64,000 nucleotides of DNA, from positions 230,452 to 294,451 of the forward strand of contig NZ_JAATTV010000001.1 in NCBI RefSeq assembly GCF_013414195.1, given 5' to 3'. Origin of the DNA: Psychrobacter sp. BI730 (GTDB taxonomy: Bacteria > Pseudomonadota > Gammaproteobacteria > Pseudomonadales > Moraxellaceae). Every line of letters begins with the position of its first letter. The stretch's first letter is position 1. Under the pieces are notes generated by a model, which saw only the letters and a program-made list of their open reading frames with translations, was not told the DNA's origin and ran no database searches. Shown here in pieces: positions 36,472-46,024 of this stretch. Made by a program: the position numbers and the translations under genes.

Positions 36472-37623
36472 TTAAGCCTGAGCTTCTATATGTTTGATCA
36501 ACGCAGCTAATTGGTCTTGATTGTGGAAAAATATCTCAACACTACCTTGACCATCTTTTTTATGTTTGAGTTTGACTTCAGCACCAAGCATGTCTGTCAA
36601 TCTTTGGGTCAAACGCTCTGCATCACGAGATTGTGCTTGTTCAGCACGGTTTATCTTGGGTGCTGGCTGCAAGATTGATTTGACCAATTTTTCAGCTTCT
36701 CGCACGGTCATACCACCATCGATAATCTTTTGCGCGATGATAGGTTGCTGTTCAGAGGACAATGCTAAAAGTGTACGAGCATGACCCATATCTAGCGCAC
36801 TGTTGGCCAAATGGTCTTTTACTGTATCATGCAGCTGATTTAAACGAAGTAGATTCGATACTGTTGTACGCGCCTTGCCAACGACTTCAGCGATCATGGC
36901 ATGACTCATACCAAATTCGGTATGAAAACGCTGCAATGCTGCTGCCTGCTCAATCACTGATAAGTCTTCACGCTGGATGTTTTCAATCAGTGCTAATGCA
37001 ATTGCCAACTCATCAGATAAGGCGCGCTCAATCGCGGGGATGACCGCTTTTCCTGCCATTTTTGCAGCGCGCCAGCGGCGTTCACCAGCGATAATTTCGT
37101 GAGTGACAAATGCTTCACTCTTATCCTCATTTGCCAACAGTGGACGGATAACGATAGGCTGCATCACGCCATGCTGCTCGATAGAAGACGCCAATTCTGC
37201 AAGTGCTGTCTCACTCATATCACGACGAGGCTGGTACTTACCTGCTTGCAAGCGTGTGACATCAATCTGCACAAGGCTAATCTGGTCTTCGGTTGCGCTC
37301 GTATCTGCACTATTGCCACGCGATTTGTTGAGCGACGCCTTGCTAGTAGCACGAGGTGAACGTGGCGCGCGAGTGCTATTCTCACTAGCAGCATCGTTAT
37401 CAGTAGTCTTCGCAGATGATTTTTTACTGACTTTTGTCGGAGTGATATCAGGCGCTATATCCGTAGACACAGTATCTACAGGCACATTAATATCTGGCGC
37501 AGCATTTTCACGCGCCACCATGTCGTCTTGCAAGGCAGAGGCGGTAATTTGCTTTTCTTTTTTGATTGACCCTAATAAGGCATCTAAGCCCCGATTAGCA
37601 GCCAACCCTCTTTTCTTCGCCAT
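36472..37623 (-). CDS. parB: Chromosome partitioning protein ParB
   Basis: ParB binds parS sites and forms the segregation complex moved by ParA. The 383-residue protein has the usual N-terminal RGLDALLG patch, the CTP-binding motifs GKYQPRRDMSE and GERRWRAAKMAG, and the helix-turn-helix LALIENIQREDLSVIEQAAAL followed by GKARTTVSNLLRL. A dimerisation domain ends the protein. A charged Ser/Asp-rich linker of about 90 residues (30-115) separates the N-terminal patch from the core and makes the protein longer than many homologues. AGGAT precedes the ATG. It follows parA by 158 bases, a gap with a hairpin. Confidence 0.95.
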   Translation of the reverse strand: MAKKRGLAANRGLDALLGSIKKEKQITASALQDDMVARENAAPDINVPVDTVSTDIAPDITPTKVSKKSSAKTTDNDAASENSTRAPRSPRATSKASLNKSRGNSADTSATEDQISLVQIDVTRLQAGKYQPRRDMSETALAELASSIEQHGVMQPIVIRPLLANEDKSEAFVTHEIIAGERRWRAAKMAGKAVIPAIERALSDELAIALALIENIQREDLSVIEQAAALQRFHTEFGMSHAMIAEVVGKARTTVSNLLRLNQLHDTVKDHLANSALDMGHARTLLALSSEQQPIIAQKIIDGGMTVREAEKLVKSILQPAPKINRAEQAQSRDAERLTQRLTDMLGAEVKLKHKKDGQGSVEIFFHNQDQLAALIKHIEAQA

Positions 37624-37740
37624 GATTACCTATCCTCTAACGCTAAAATAAAAGCCAATTGATTAATGATGCGGCTTACTAAATACAATGTTAAGTGTTC
37701 TATACTTATGCTATTCATTCACTGTGCTGATCAGTGACGC

Positions 37741-37781
37741 TTTTTATCTAAAAATCCTTTGTAAGAGATTTTAGATAAAAA
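37741..37781 (-). other. Hairpin in the parA-parB gap
   Basis: TTTTTATCTAAAAATC (37741-37756) and GATTTTAGATAAAAA (37767-37781) form an AT-rich stem with one bulge, immediately after the parA stop. It could attenuate or stabilise the parA transcript. Confidence 0.5.
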
Positions 37782-38561
37782 CTAGCTACTTTGTTTCATC
37801 ACTTCAGCAGCCAACTTTTGATACGCGCGCGCGCCTTTTGACCATCTCTCATACGCAATAACTGGTAAGCCGTGCGCAGGGGCTTCTGCCAAGCGAATAT
37901 TCCTTGGAATATGAGTCTTGTACATGATATCGCCAAAATGTGCTTCTAGCTCAGTAGAGACATCACGGGCAAGCGTGTTACGCGCATCAAATAGCGTTCT
38001 GACCACACCGCGAATGTACAGCTTAGGGTTCAACTCTGTTAGGCGTTCAATCGTTTGTGATAAGTCAGCCAACCCTTCTAATGCATAGTACTCACACTGC
38101 ATAGGAATAATCACACTATCCGTAGCCACCAACGCATTAATCGTCAGTAGATTCAAACTAGGCGCACAATCGATAATCACATAATCGTATGGCTGTTTTT
38201 GTGTGGATATCTGATCGTTAACCAATTCAGTCATCGCAGTTTTGAACAGCTCATGACTATCGGTCTTGCTCATTAAGGTAATGTCCATGCCAGCCAAATC
38301 GCGATTGGCACCGATGACATCGAACCCTGCAGGACTAGTAACAATTGCTTCAGACAACGCGACGCCATCTAGCAAAACGTCCGCTATGGTAAGATCTAAC
38401 TCGTTTTTGTCAACACCTGTACCACTGGTCGCATTACCTTGTGGGTCTAAGTCAATCAGCAGTACATGCTTGCGTTTAGCGGCTAAGCTGGCGGTCAAAT
38501 TTACTGCCGTTGTGGTTTTACCCACACCGCCTTTTTGATTCGCAATTGCTATGATTTCCAT
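37782..38561 (-). CDS. parA: Chromosome partitioning ATPase ParA
   Basis: The 259-residue ATPase has the deviant Walker A NQKGGVGKTTTAVNL, the A' region DLDPQGNATSGTG and Walker B DYVIIDCAPSLNLLT, as in Soj/ParA. With ParB it moves the origin region. It is of normal chromosomal (not plasmid) length and lacks an N-terminal helix-turn-helix. I choose the ATG at 38559-38561 (MEIIAIANQKGG) in place of the TTG four codons upstream. It lies between rsmG and parB. Confidence 0.96.
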   Translation of the reverse strand: MEIIAIANQKGGVGKTTTAVNLTASLAAKRKHVLLIDLDPQGNATSGTGVDKNELDLTIADVLLDGVALSEAIVTSPAGFDVIGANRDLAGMDITLMSKTDSHELFKTAMTELVNDQISTQKQPYDYVIIDCAPSLNLLTINALVATDSVIIPMQCEYYALEGLADLSQTIERLTELNPKLYIRGVVRTLFDARNTLARDVSTELEAHFGDIMYKTHIPRNIRLAEAPAHGLPVIAYERWSKGARAYQKLAAEVMKQSS

Positions 38562-38676
38562 ACACTCACTCAATTTTATTAGGGTCTATTACTTTTGACT
38601 CGGTTGGTACGATTATTTTTGTTCAATCTTGTGCAGCGACACTCACTCAGTATTTAAAAATAAGCAATTCATTGTC

Positions 38677-38707
38677 TAAAATGCTCAGTTTATGGTCGAG
38701 CATTTTA
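38677..38707 (-). other. Hairpin between rsmG and parA
   Basis: TAAAATGCTC (38677-38686) and GAGCATTTTA (38698-38707) are a perfect 10-bp inverted repeat. On the minus strand only a short T-run follows. It may be a weak terminator of rsmG. Confidence 0.45.
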
Positions 38708-38799
38708 AATGCTTTTAAATACTATGTCATTTAGATACAGACGTAAACTGTGTTTCACAAAAAACAGTGCCTGTTTCATGACTGCGAAGTGTTTATGCC

Positions 38800-39516
38800 T
38801 TAGCTATCTTTGGCAGACATTTCAATTAAATGACGACTGTCGTGCAAACGTGGTACCGTCAGCTTGATTGTTTTGATATGCCAATCACTATCTAATGCCT
38901 GCAGCTCTTCTTCACTCGGCACTTTACCTTTCATAGCACATAAGAAGCCGCCATCTGCTAATCTTGGCTGTGCTACTTCTACAAAATCTATCAAACTGGC
39001 GAACGCTCGTGATGTCACCACCGCATAACTTGCTTCATGCGCTTCAATACGCGATGCGATCGGCTGCATATTACTCAAACCGAGCTCGCTGCTGATTTGC
39101 TTGATAAAGCGAATTTTCTTCTGATTGCTATCAAGCGCAGTACACTGGCGCTCAGGCTGACAAATGGCAATAATCACTGCTGGCAACCCTGCTCCCGTGC
39201 CGATATCTAGCAACGATCCGGCGGGTAAATGCGTTATAATAGACAGACAATCTATCACATGCTTGATCAGCGCTTCTTCTGGATCAGTGATGGCGGTCAG
39301 ATTATACGCTTTATTCCATAGTAAAAGCTGGTCTAAGTACAATAATAACGTGCGCTGCTGCGTTTCACTTAACGGCAGACCCAGCTCATTTATCGCTTGC
39401 GCTAAGATATTGGCCAGCTTTGGCAGTTGCGCACCAAGCTTTACGAAACCAGTCGGATCAATATTGATAGTACCCATACTAGCAGACGATGAAGAGTTTT
39501 TAGCGGAAGCTGACAT
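38800..39516 (-). CDS. rsmG: 16S rRNA (guanine527-N7)-methyltransferase
   Basis: RsmG (GidB) methylates G527 of 16S rRNA using S-adenosylmethionine. The 238-residue protein has the binding motif LLDIGTGAGLPAVIIAI, the preceding KHVIDCLSI and downstream VTSRAFASLIDF and MKGK. A serine-rich stretch of about 25 residues precedes the usual start; the ATG at 14 codons in might be the real one. It precedes parA and parB on the same strand. mnmG, its usual partner, is not present in the window. Confidence 0.94.
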   Translation of the reverse strand: MSASAKNSSSSASMGTINIDPTGFVKLGAQLPKLANILAQAINELGLPLSETQQRTLLLYLDQLLLWNKAYNLTAITDPEEALIKHVIDCLSIITHLPAGSLLDIGTGAGLPAVIIAICQPERQCTALDSNQKKIRFIKQISSELGLSNMQPIASRIEAHEASYAVVTSRAFASLIDFVEVAQPRLADGGFLCAMKGKVPSEEELQALDSDWHIKTIKLTVPRLHDSRHLIEMSAKDS

Positions 39517-39855
39517 ACAACGAGTTATCCAGTTTTGACTTGTGAACCGTTTATTTTATCATGCAGTCTGCCCATTGAATAGTTGCAGATTGCGCCAATG
39601 TGGGACATCTTATACTATCTACGCTTATCATGAGGCGTTATTCTGCTTTGATTGCCTCCAATTCGCTGATTAAGTCATTCGTTTTTTACTAGTTTTACTC
39701 AAGCATTTGCCTAAATATGATACAAAACTGCGCTTAATGACTTCGCTAATAGGTGACTATATCTTGTAAGATGTCATGATTGATTATAAAAAACTCAGAA
39801 TACGCATGACTAGATAAAACCAATCACTTCTCATATTCCTTTAATACTTTTTAAG
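39517..39855. other. Intergenic region between rsmG and the Lon-like gene
   Basis: These 339 bases separate divergent genes. I see no gene, repeat or clear operator, only AT-rich sequence that may hold both promoters. Confidence 0.45.
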
Positions 39856-42714
39856 ATGATTTTTCAAACGCCTATGACAGAACAACCCTACACCCCTATA
39901 TCGCAAGTATCAAAAGACGCTAACAATATGGTAGTACCTGCTACCGATACAAAAAACACTAAGCAAACAGCACCTGATACCCCAAACCCTATCTTCATAG
40001 AAGTTCAGCAAAATTGTCGCATTTCCGCTGAGCAATTAAAACGCTATAGCGACCCTGATGAGTTGCCTACAGACACACGTACTGCGCCCGACTTAGATGT
40101 GGGCTTCGGTCAACAACGCGCGCTTAAAGCATTGCATACAGCGCTGGATATTAAAGCCAGTGGCTACCATGTGTTTGCCGCTGGTGAAAACGGTTTGGGC
40201 AAACGTACTGTCATTAGTCGTCTGTTAACACGTATTGCCGCCGACGCACCAACGCCAGATGATTGGGTATATGTGCATAATTTCACCGATCCACGCACAC
40301 CATTGGCGCTGCGTCTACCAGCTGGTCAAGCCTCGCTATTACAGCAGCAAGTTAATAACTTATGGCAGCAAGCAAAAAAGCGTTTAAGCCAACGCTTTCG
40401 TAGTGATCAATACCAGAGCAAAATCGAAGCCATCAAAAACAGTACTCATCAAAAAGAAAGTCATGCCTATGACGCGCTTAATGCTGAAGGCAAACAATAT
40501 GACCTAGCATTGACGTTTCGCTCGTTCGATAATAAAGCAGTATTTGTTCATCCTAGTCAGCTGCCTACAGAAAGCAACAGCGATGATGACAAGCAAATAA
40601 AAATACCTAGCAATCATAAAGATTCAGAAAGGCTCAATGATAGCGAAAAAGTTAATATCTTGAGCAATAAAGATAATGAGAGTAAAGAAAATAAAGACTC
40701 TACATATGGCAATAATGAATACGAAGCTGAGCTGAATAACTTCGTGCAGAAGAACCATATGCAAAAGCGCCTGAGTCAATTGACTATCGCCTTAGAGCAA
40801 CTAGAAGACGAAGCCAACGATGAGATAGAGGCATTACATCGTAGTATTGCTCAACGTGCTTTACAGCCATTATTTACTCCTATTTATGAGCAGTTTGCGA
40901 CTCATCCACTTGTCGTGGCATATCTCAAGGCTGTATTTGATGACATGGTCACTCACGTAGAGCGTATCGTTAATGGCGATGATGAGGAGTTTGTGACGGC
41001 AGTGTTGGCTACGACGCCCAGTCGTTATGCAGTAAATGTTATTGTCAGTCACACACCTGACAGTGGCGCACCTGTGGTCTTTGAGGATTTGCCAACCCAT
41101 CTCAATTTATTGGGGCATGTCGAGCAAATCACCCAATTAGGCACAGTAACCACTGACGTGAGTATGATTCGTGCAGGTGCTCTACATCGCGCTAATGGCG
41201 GCTATTTACTGTTAGAAGCCAGCCACGTTCTTGAGCATCCTTATGCATGGCAGGGCTTAAAGCGCGCATTACAATCACGAAAAATCAAACTATCAAGTCT
41301 AGAGCAAATGCTAACGCTAACCGGTAGCTTGTCTCTCTCACCAGCGCCTATTGATTTAGATATCAAAGTTATCTTGTTAGGTGAAGCAGATTTATATTAT
41401 GAGCTGCTAGAGCTTGAGCCTGAATTTGATGCAGTATTCAAAGTCCGAGCTGATTTTCATGACGATGTGCCTCGTACCACTGAGCATGAATTGGCATTGG
41501 TCGCAAAAATGGCCGATATCATCGACTATGCCGACCTTTATCCGTTTAATAGCAGTGCGCAAGCTACGTTACTTGAGCATTTAAGCTTGCAAGCTGAAGA
41601 ACAAGATCGTTTAAGCCTACACAGTGACTTATTGATTAAACTATTGCATGAATCAAACCGGCATGCTCGATTAAATAATGAGGCTATGGTGACGGCAGAT
41701 CATGTCACTCAAGCAATCGATGACATGGATGAGCGTTCAGGATATTTACGCGATCTGTACTGGGATGAGCTGAAAAACGGCCAGCAGCTAATCCAAACGC
41801 AAGGCGATGCTATTGGACAAGTTAATGCATTGACCGTGGTCAGTTATGCTGATAGTGAGTTTGGCATGCCAGCACGGCTTACTGCGGTCATTCAGCCCAA
41901 TATTGGCACAGGTGAAATTCTTGATATTGAGCGTGATGTAGACTTGGGTGGTAGTTTACACGCCAAAGGCATGCTGATTATGACCAGCTATTTGCGCGCG
42001 CTGTTTAGTCAACATCATGCACTGAACTTTAGTGCCTCACTGGCGTTCGAGCAAAGCTACGCACAAATCGATGGCGATAGTGCCACTGTGAGCGAAGGCT
42101 GTGCATTGCTATCCGCGTTAGCAAACGTGCCTATCAATCAGTCTCTTGCGATTACTGGATCTATGAACCAGCTAGGCGAAGTACAGGCAGTTGGTGGCAT
42201 CAATGCCAAAATCGCAGGTTTCTTCGACGCCTGCCGCGAGCAAGAGCTAACAGGCGATCAAGGCGTCGTCATTCCGATGGCTAATGTCAAACAGCTGATG
42301 TTACGTGACGACATTATCGATGCCGTAAATAGAGACAAATTTCATATCTATGGCGTCTATACTCTAAGTGAAGCCCTGACGCTGATGACTGGCTTGCCCA
42401 TCGACACCATGAATAAAAAGGGCCGTTATCGTAAAGATACTTTATTTGGCAAAGTATTAAGCCGTCTGATGCTGTGGGATGAAAACCAGGAAAACACTGA
42501 TGACATCGATGATGAAAAGTCCAAAAAAAAAGCGAAGAAAAAGCGTAAAGAAAAACGTCAAAAGAAAGAAAATAAGAGAATAAAAGAAAAGCGTAAAGGT
42601 GAGAGAAGTAATGAGAAAAGCAGCGGGGAAAGTAGCAAGCAAAGCGATGCTAAACCTATTGATGACGCCCTAAGCGATAGTGAGACAACAGCTGTTGACG
42701 GGAATGATAGTTGA
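39856..42714 (+). CDS. Lon-like ATP-dependent protease (LonH/YcbZ type)
   Basis: This 952-residue protein has an AAA+ domain with Walker A AAGENGLGKRTVISRL (near residue 110), followed by a Lon-type protease domain. The catalytic Ser-Lys pair is visible as GDSATVSEGCALLSAL and GGINAKIAGFF. The sequence resembles E. coli YcbZ (LonH), not the major Lon, because it lacks the Lon N-terminal domain. Two oddities are a polar Asn/Asp/Lys-rich insert at residues 235-295 and a strongly basic tail after LSRLMLWDE. The ATG at 39856 directly follows TTTTTAAG; an ATG at 39874 is possible. Role in proteolysis is inferred. Confidence 0.92.
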   Translation: MIFQTPMTEQPYTPISQVSKDANNMVVPATDTKNTKQTAPDTPNPIFIEVQQNCRISAEQLKRYSDPDELPTDTRTAPDLDVGFGQQRALKALHTALDIKASGYHVFAAGENGLGKRTVISRLLTRIAADAPTPDDWVYVHNFTDPRTPLALRLPAGQASLLQQQVNNLWQQAKKRLSQRFRSDQYQSKIEAIKNSTHQKESHAYDALNAEGKQYDLALTFRSFDNKAVFVHPSQLPTESNSDDDKQIKIPSNHKDSERLNDSEKVNILSNKDNESKENKDSTYGNNEYEAELNNFVQKNHMQKRLSQLTIALEQLEDEANDEIEALHRSIAQRALQPLFTPIYEQFATHPLVVAYLKAVFDDMVTHVERIVNGDDEEFVTAVLATTPSRYAVNVIVSHTPDSGAPVVFEDLPTHLNLLGHVEQITQLGTVTTDVSMIRAGALHRANGGYLLLEASHVLEHPYAWQGLKRALQSRKIKLSSLEQMLTLTGSLSLSPAPIDLDIKVILLGEADLYYELLELEPEFDAVFKVRADFHDDVPRTTEHELALVAKMADIIDYADLYPFNSSAQATLLEHLSLQAEEQDRLSLHSDLLIKLLHESNRHARLNNEAMVTADHVTQAIDDMDERSGYLRDLYWDELKNGQQLIQTQGDAIGQVNALTVVSYADSEFGMPARLTAVIQPNIGTGEILDIERDVDLGGSLHAKGMLIMTSYLRALFSQHHALNFSASLAFEQSYAQIDGDSATVSEGCALLSALANVPINQSLAITGSMNQLGEVQAVGGINAKIAGFFDACREQELTGDQGVVIPMANVKQLMLRDDIIDAVNRDKFHIYGVYTLSEALTLMTGLPIDTMNKKGRYRKDTLFGKVLSRLMLWDENQENTDDIDDEKSKKKAKKKRKEKRQKKENKRIKEKRKGERSNEKSSGESSKQSDAKPIDDALSDSETTAVDGNDS

Positions 42715-42925
42715 AATTTGAACGGTACTACCGTTACACATATATTGCTGTTCGACTAGATTCATTGTTATATCTATGGCTAGATCGAGCAGCAACCATC
42801 GAATAAACATACGCATGCATGAACGTCGCTAGACGATACGCTGCTTTTCTGCGATGATTAACGGTTCCTGATCGAGCAATATCGTGCCAGAAACCGACTT
42901 GTAACTTCATAAAGGGTATCTCTTA

Positions 42926-44068
42926 ATGACTGTACATCCTACTGATGCTGATAACATCCAAGCTCAGTCCAATCCTAGTGAGCAAACAGGTGCACTTGCA
43001 GCTGTAGACACTGGTCCCTCGAAAGAGGCCAATGCCGCCAATATTAGTGATAATCGACATGGTGCGGCAACGACTGCTCGGCAATGGCAGGTACTATCAC
43101 AACTACAGCGCAATCGTTGGGTAGGCACCACGCATATTTATGAGCAGCTGATGATGGCAGGCTTTGATATTAGTCTACGTACTGTCCAACGCGATTTGAA
43201 TGCCCTTGCCAAACGCTTCCCTATTGAAAAAAACAATGCCAATCCTCAGGGTTGGCGCTGGAAAGAAGACGCGCCATTGCAAAGCTTGCCGCATATGAAC
43301 TTATCACAAGCGGTTGCTTTTAATATGGTTGAGGCCAATTTGACCCAGTTACTGCCCCCTGTGATCTTAGATGAATTATTTCCTTGGTTTGACTTAGCAC
43401 GGCGACAGCTCAAGAACAGCAAAGTGACCCACTCTTGGATAGACAGAGTGCGTATCGAGCCTGCCACCCAGCCGCTTATTGCACCAGATATAGATTTGGA
43501 CAGTAAAGACAATATTTACCATGCGCTATTTTATCAGCTGCAGATTCATGCTTGTTATACTCGTAGCAACAAATTACAAGCCAGCGAATATATTCTAAAT
43601 CCAATCGCGATTATCCAGCGCGGCGTGATTATCTATCTACTGGCAACTCGTACTGACGATCCAGAAGCCACCATTCGCACCTTTGCCTTACATCGTTTTG
43701 ATAGTGTTGAGATTCTCGAAACCGCTGCAAAAACGCCAGAGAACTTTCAACTCGATACATATTTGGATGAAGGCAGCATGGGCTTTAGTCACCCACTGTT
43801 TGGCGAATTGGACGAGCGTGGCAAGAATACCGCTGTTGAGCTTAGATTTACTAGGCAAGCTGGTAAGAGTCTGACCGAAAGTAAGCTTAATGACGATCAA
43901 ACCGTGACGCTAAATGAGGATAACACCCTTACTGTCACAGCCACTATTAACTTGACCTCACAGCTGGTCTGGTGGCTACGTGGATTTGGTAGTGGGTTAT
44001 TAGATGCTAAACCTGAGCTACTTTGTCAAGCAGTATTAGATAAGTCTTCGACAGCAATCAGTGAGTGA
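42926..44068 (+). CDS. WYL-domain transcriptional regulator
   Basis: The 380-residue regulator has an N-terminal helix-turn-helix (WVGTTHIYEQLMMAGFDISL to RTVQRDLNALAK) of the DeoR-like type and a WYL domain in the middle (YILNPIAIIQRGVIIYLLAT) and a C-terminal WCX-like portion (LTSQLVWWLRGFGSGLLD). WYL domains bind single-stranded nucleic acids or small ligands and often regulate stress or defence genes. It is followed after 97 bases by the TerD-like gene on the same strand, a possible target. An acidic N-terminal stretch of about 45 residues is disordered. AAGGG precedes the ATG. Confidence 0.9.
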   Translation: MTVHPTDADNIQAQSNPSEQTGALAAVDTGPSKEANAANISDNRHGAATTARQWQVLSQLQRNRWVGTTHIYEQLMMAGFDISLRTVQRDLNALAKRFPIEKNNANPQGWRWKEDAPLQSLPHMNLSQAVAFNMVEANLTQLLPPVILDELFPWFDLARRQLKNSKVTHSWIDRVRIEPATQPLIAPDIDLDSKDNIYHALFYQLQIHACYTRSNKLQASEYILNPIAIIQRGVIIYLLATRTDDPEATIRTFALHRFDSVEILETAAKTPENFQLDTYLDEGSMGFSHPLFGELDERGKNTAVELRFTRQAGKSLTESKLNDDQTVTLNEDNTLTVTATINLTSQLVWWLRGFGSGLLDAKPELLCQAVLDKSSTAISE

Positions 44069-44165
44069 CATCACTGGCCTGAGATAGGCTAACATCCGCA
44101 CGCCTAATGTAAGCAAACATCAAATCTAGATAACGGTTAGAAACTAAGAATAAAAAAGGAATATT

Positions 44166-44813
44166 ATGCCGACCACTGCCCCATCACCACTGTTGTCAGA
44201 TAGTTTACGAGGACTGGGACTAGACGCAGGGACTTTGTTCTTTGCGCTCAATTATGAATTTACCAAAATTGAGCCAAAAGGCATGTTTAAGCGCTTTAAG
44301 AAAAATCAAAGCGCGATGGATATTGATTTAGCTTGCGTGTTGTACGATGATAATTGCGTCATCAGTGACATCGTTTGGTTTAAGCAATTACGAGATAAAG
44401 CTGAGTCGGTCAAGCATCAAGGTGACAGCTTAAATGGTAAGGATCGCGGTGAACAAGCCATGTATCTTGCCCCACTTGATCAAGAGCAAATCAGATTGGA
44501 GCTCGAAAAAATTCCCGCTCATATTACTCATATTGGTTTAATTGCCAACTCATACCATGGCCATTCGTTTTCTAGGGTGAAAAAAGGCGAAATTCATCTG
44601 AGTGACGATGAAGGAAACCGTTGTTTTGAAGTCAACCTTAAGCAGCTCCCACGCGACTGCACCACGCTATGGGTAGCGCATTTGCGTCGATCTGTTGACG
44701 ACTGGCATTTAACATTGCAAAACTTACCACTCACTGCAGAAGATCTAGCAGATGCAGCACAAGAAGTGGCTCATGAGTTAGCACGTGCACTGCCCATTCC
44801 TCAGGGAATATAA
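44166..44813 (+). CDS. TerD-family stress protein
   Basis: The 215-residue protein belongs to the TerD/TerE-like family. It shows the pattern DIDLACVLYDD, IVWFKQLRDKAESVKHQGDS (in place of the usual SVHHSGDN), the conserved RLELEKIPAHITHIGLIANSY and RCFEVNLKQLP. Family members bind calcium and appear in tellurium and stress operons; their biochemical activity is uncertain. The first acidic ligand positions are partly retained. AAGGA precedes the ATG. It lies after the WYL regulator and ends with a strong terminator. No other ter genes are adjacent, so tellurite resistance should not be assumed. Confidence 0.85.
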   Translation: MPTTAPSPLLSDSLRGLGLDAGTLFFALNYEFTKIEPKGMFKRFKKNQSAMDIDLACVLYDDNCVISDIVWFKQLRDKAESVKHQGDSLNGKDRGEQAMYLAPLDQEQIRLELEKIPAHITHIGLIANSYHGHSFSRVKKGEIHLSDDEGNRCFEVNLKQLPRDCTTLWVAHLRRSVDDWHLTLQNLPLTAEDLADAAQEVAHELARALPIPQGI

Positions 44814-44834
44814 GAGCAATTAGTAATCGCATAT

Positions 44835-44874
44835 AAAAGAGGTCTTGTGCTATGTAGACACAAGACCTCTTTTT
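44835..44874. terminator. Bidirectional intrinsic terminator
   Basis: A perfect 15-bp stem pairs AAAAGAGGTCTTGTG (44835-44849) with its complement (44859-44873). It lies between the convergent TerD-like and K+ channel genes and has T-runs on both strands. Confidence 0.92.
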
Positions 44875-44943
44875 ATAGTCAAAATATTAACTACGATTAA
44901 TTGCTAAAAACCTATTATCTGTTATAAACCATTTCATACTTGC

Positions 44944-45927
44944 CTATAAAACTTCACCGCAATGCGGACAGAAGTTTTTTTGGCGCGTTTCAACTTCTTT
45001 TTCACGCCGTTCAAGCTCTTGCTCTCGAAGTACCTGTAAGACGATATTTTGTGCCTGCTCTTTATCTAAACCCAGCTCTCGACGAATTTTATCAATCATC
45101 ATCTGATTCTGTACCAGATCGAAATCGCTATCAATTAACTGCTCACGAAAGTGCTGTTCAAGCTCTTCGCGGCGCTGAGCCAATTCATTTGCCAATCCTG
45201 TCGCTAAAATACCAGCCGGCAATGCGGCGAGACCCACACCCAATATGGTAATGATAGCACCCAATATTTTGCCAGCATTAGTAATTGGCGTGACATCTCC
45301 GTAGCCTACTGTTGTCAGTGTCACCACAGCCCACCACATCGCTTTAGGTATAGACTCAAACTCGTCTGGCTGGGCGTGATTCTCTACCAGATAAATGCCG
45401 CTAGAGGCGGTCACAATCATAATAATGAGAATAAAGATAACAGCCTGAAATGAGCCTCGCTCCTTACTAATAACGACTAGCAAGATGCGCATTGAAGCAA
45501 AGTAACGAGTCAATTTTAGAATTCGAAACAAACGTAAAATACGTAAGAAACGCAAATCAATGTTGACGAAGAAATTCAAGAACGCCGGCACAATAGCAAC
45601 CAAATCAATCAATGCCGAGGGGCTTTTTAGCCATTGCCAACGCTGACGCCAAGTGGTGTGATCGGGCTTCGCTTCGGCAACACTCCACAAACGTAGCAGA
45701 TACTCAATAGAGAACACTACGATGGAGAAGTTTTCGAACCATGTAAAATAATCTTGATAAGGGTAGTACCAACTGTCTACAGACTCCGCAATCACGGCTG
45801 CCACGTTGGTCATGATTAGAAATATCAAAAAATAATCGACGTAGCGGCTAAAAAGCGTGTCATGCTCATCATTTTGCAAAATGTTATAAACGAAAGTACG
45901 CAAGCGCCGTATATGTTGGAATTGCAT
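44944..45927 (-). CDS. Voltage-gated-type potassium channel
   Basis: The 327-residue inner-membrane protein has six hydrophobic segments, with a basic S4-like run (RFLRILRLFRILKLTRYFAS) and the selectivity filter TLTTVGYGDVTPI near residue 206. This matches the Kv/ion-transport superfamily. The cytoplasmic tail is coiled-coil-like and ends in CPHCGEVL, a short zinc-binding-like motif. It may act in potassium or membrane-potential control. AGGGA lies six bases before the ATG. It converges with the TerD-like gene. Confidence 0.92.
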   Translation of the reverse strand: MQFQHIRRLRTFVYNILQNDEHDTLFSRYVDYFLIFLIMTNVAAVIAESVDSWYYPYQDYFTWFENFSIVVFSIEYLLRLWSVAEAKPDHTTWRQRWQWLKSPSALIDLVAIVPAFLNFFVNIDLRFLRILRLFRILKLTRYFASMRILLVVISKERGSFQAVIFILIIMIVTASSGIYLVENHAQPDEFESIPKAMWWAVVTLTTVGYGDVTPITNAGKILGAIITILGVGLAALPAGILATGLANELAQRREELEQHFREQLIDSDFDLVQNQMMIDKIRRELGLDKEQAQNIVLQVLREQELERREKEVETRQKNFCPHCGEVL

Positions 45928-46024
45928 GCGGTCCCTATACGGTGTAACACCGATCTTATGATAATGAAATAAAAGTATTAAAGCCTGATTATCGCGCTAA
46001 ATGACATAATGAAAAGCAGTATCA

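Noticed and set aside
37103..37651. 182-residue frame antisense to parB
   Set aside because: It is a shadow of parB; it has no known domain and the parB frame is well conserved.
38751..38758. parS half-site TGTTTCAC
   Set aside because: The second half of the palindrome is missing, so it is not a parS site.
44166..44813. Tellurite-resistance operon
   Set aside because: Only one TerD-like gene is present, without terC, terZ, terA or terB, so the resistance label is not supported.
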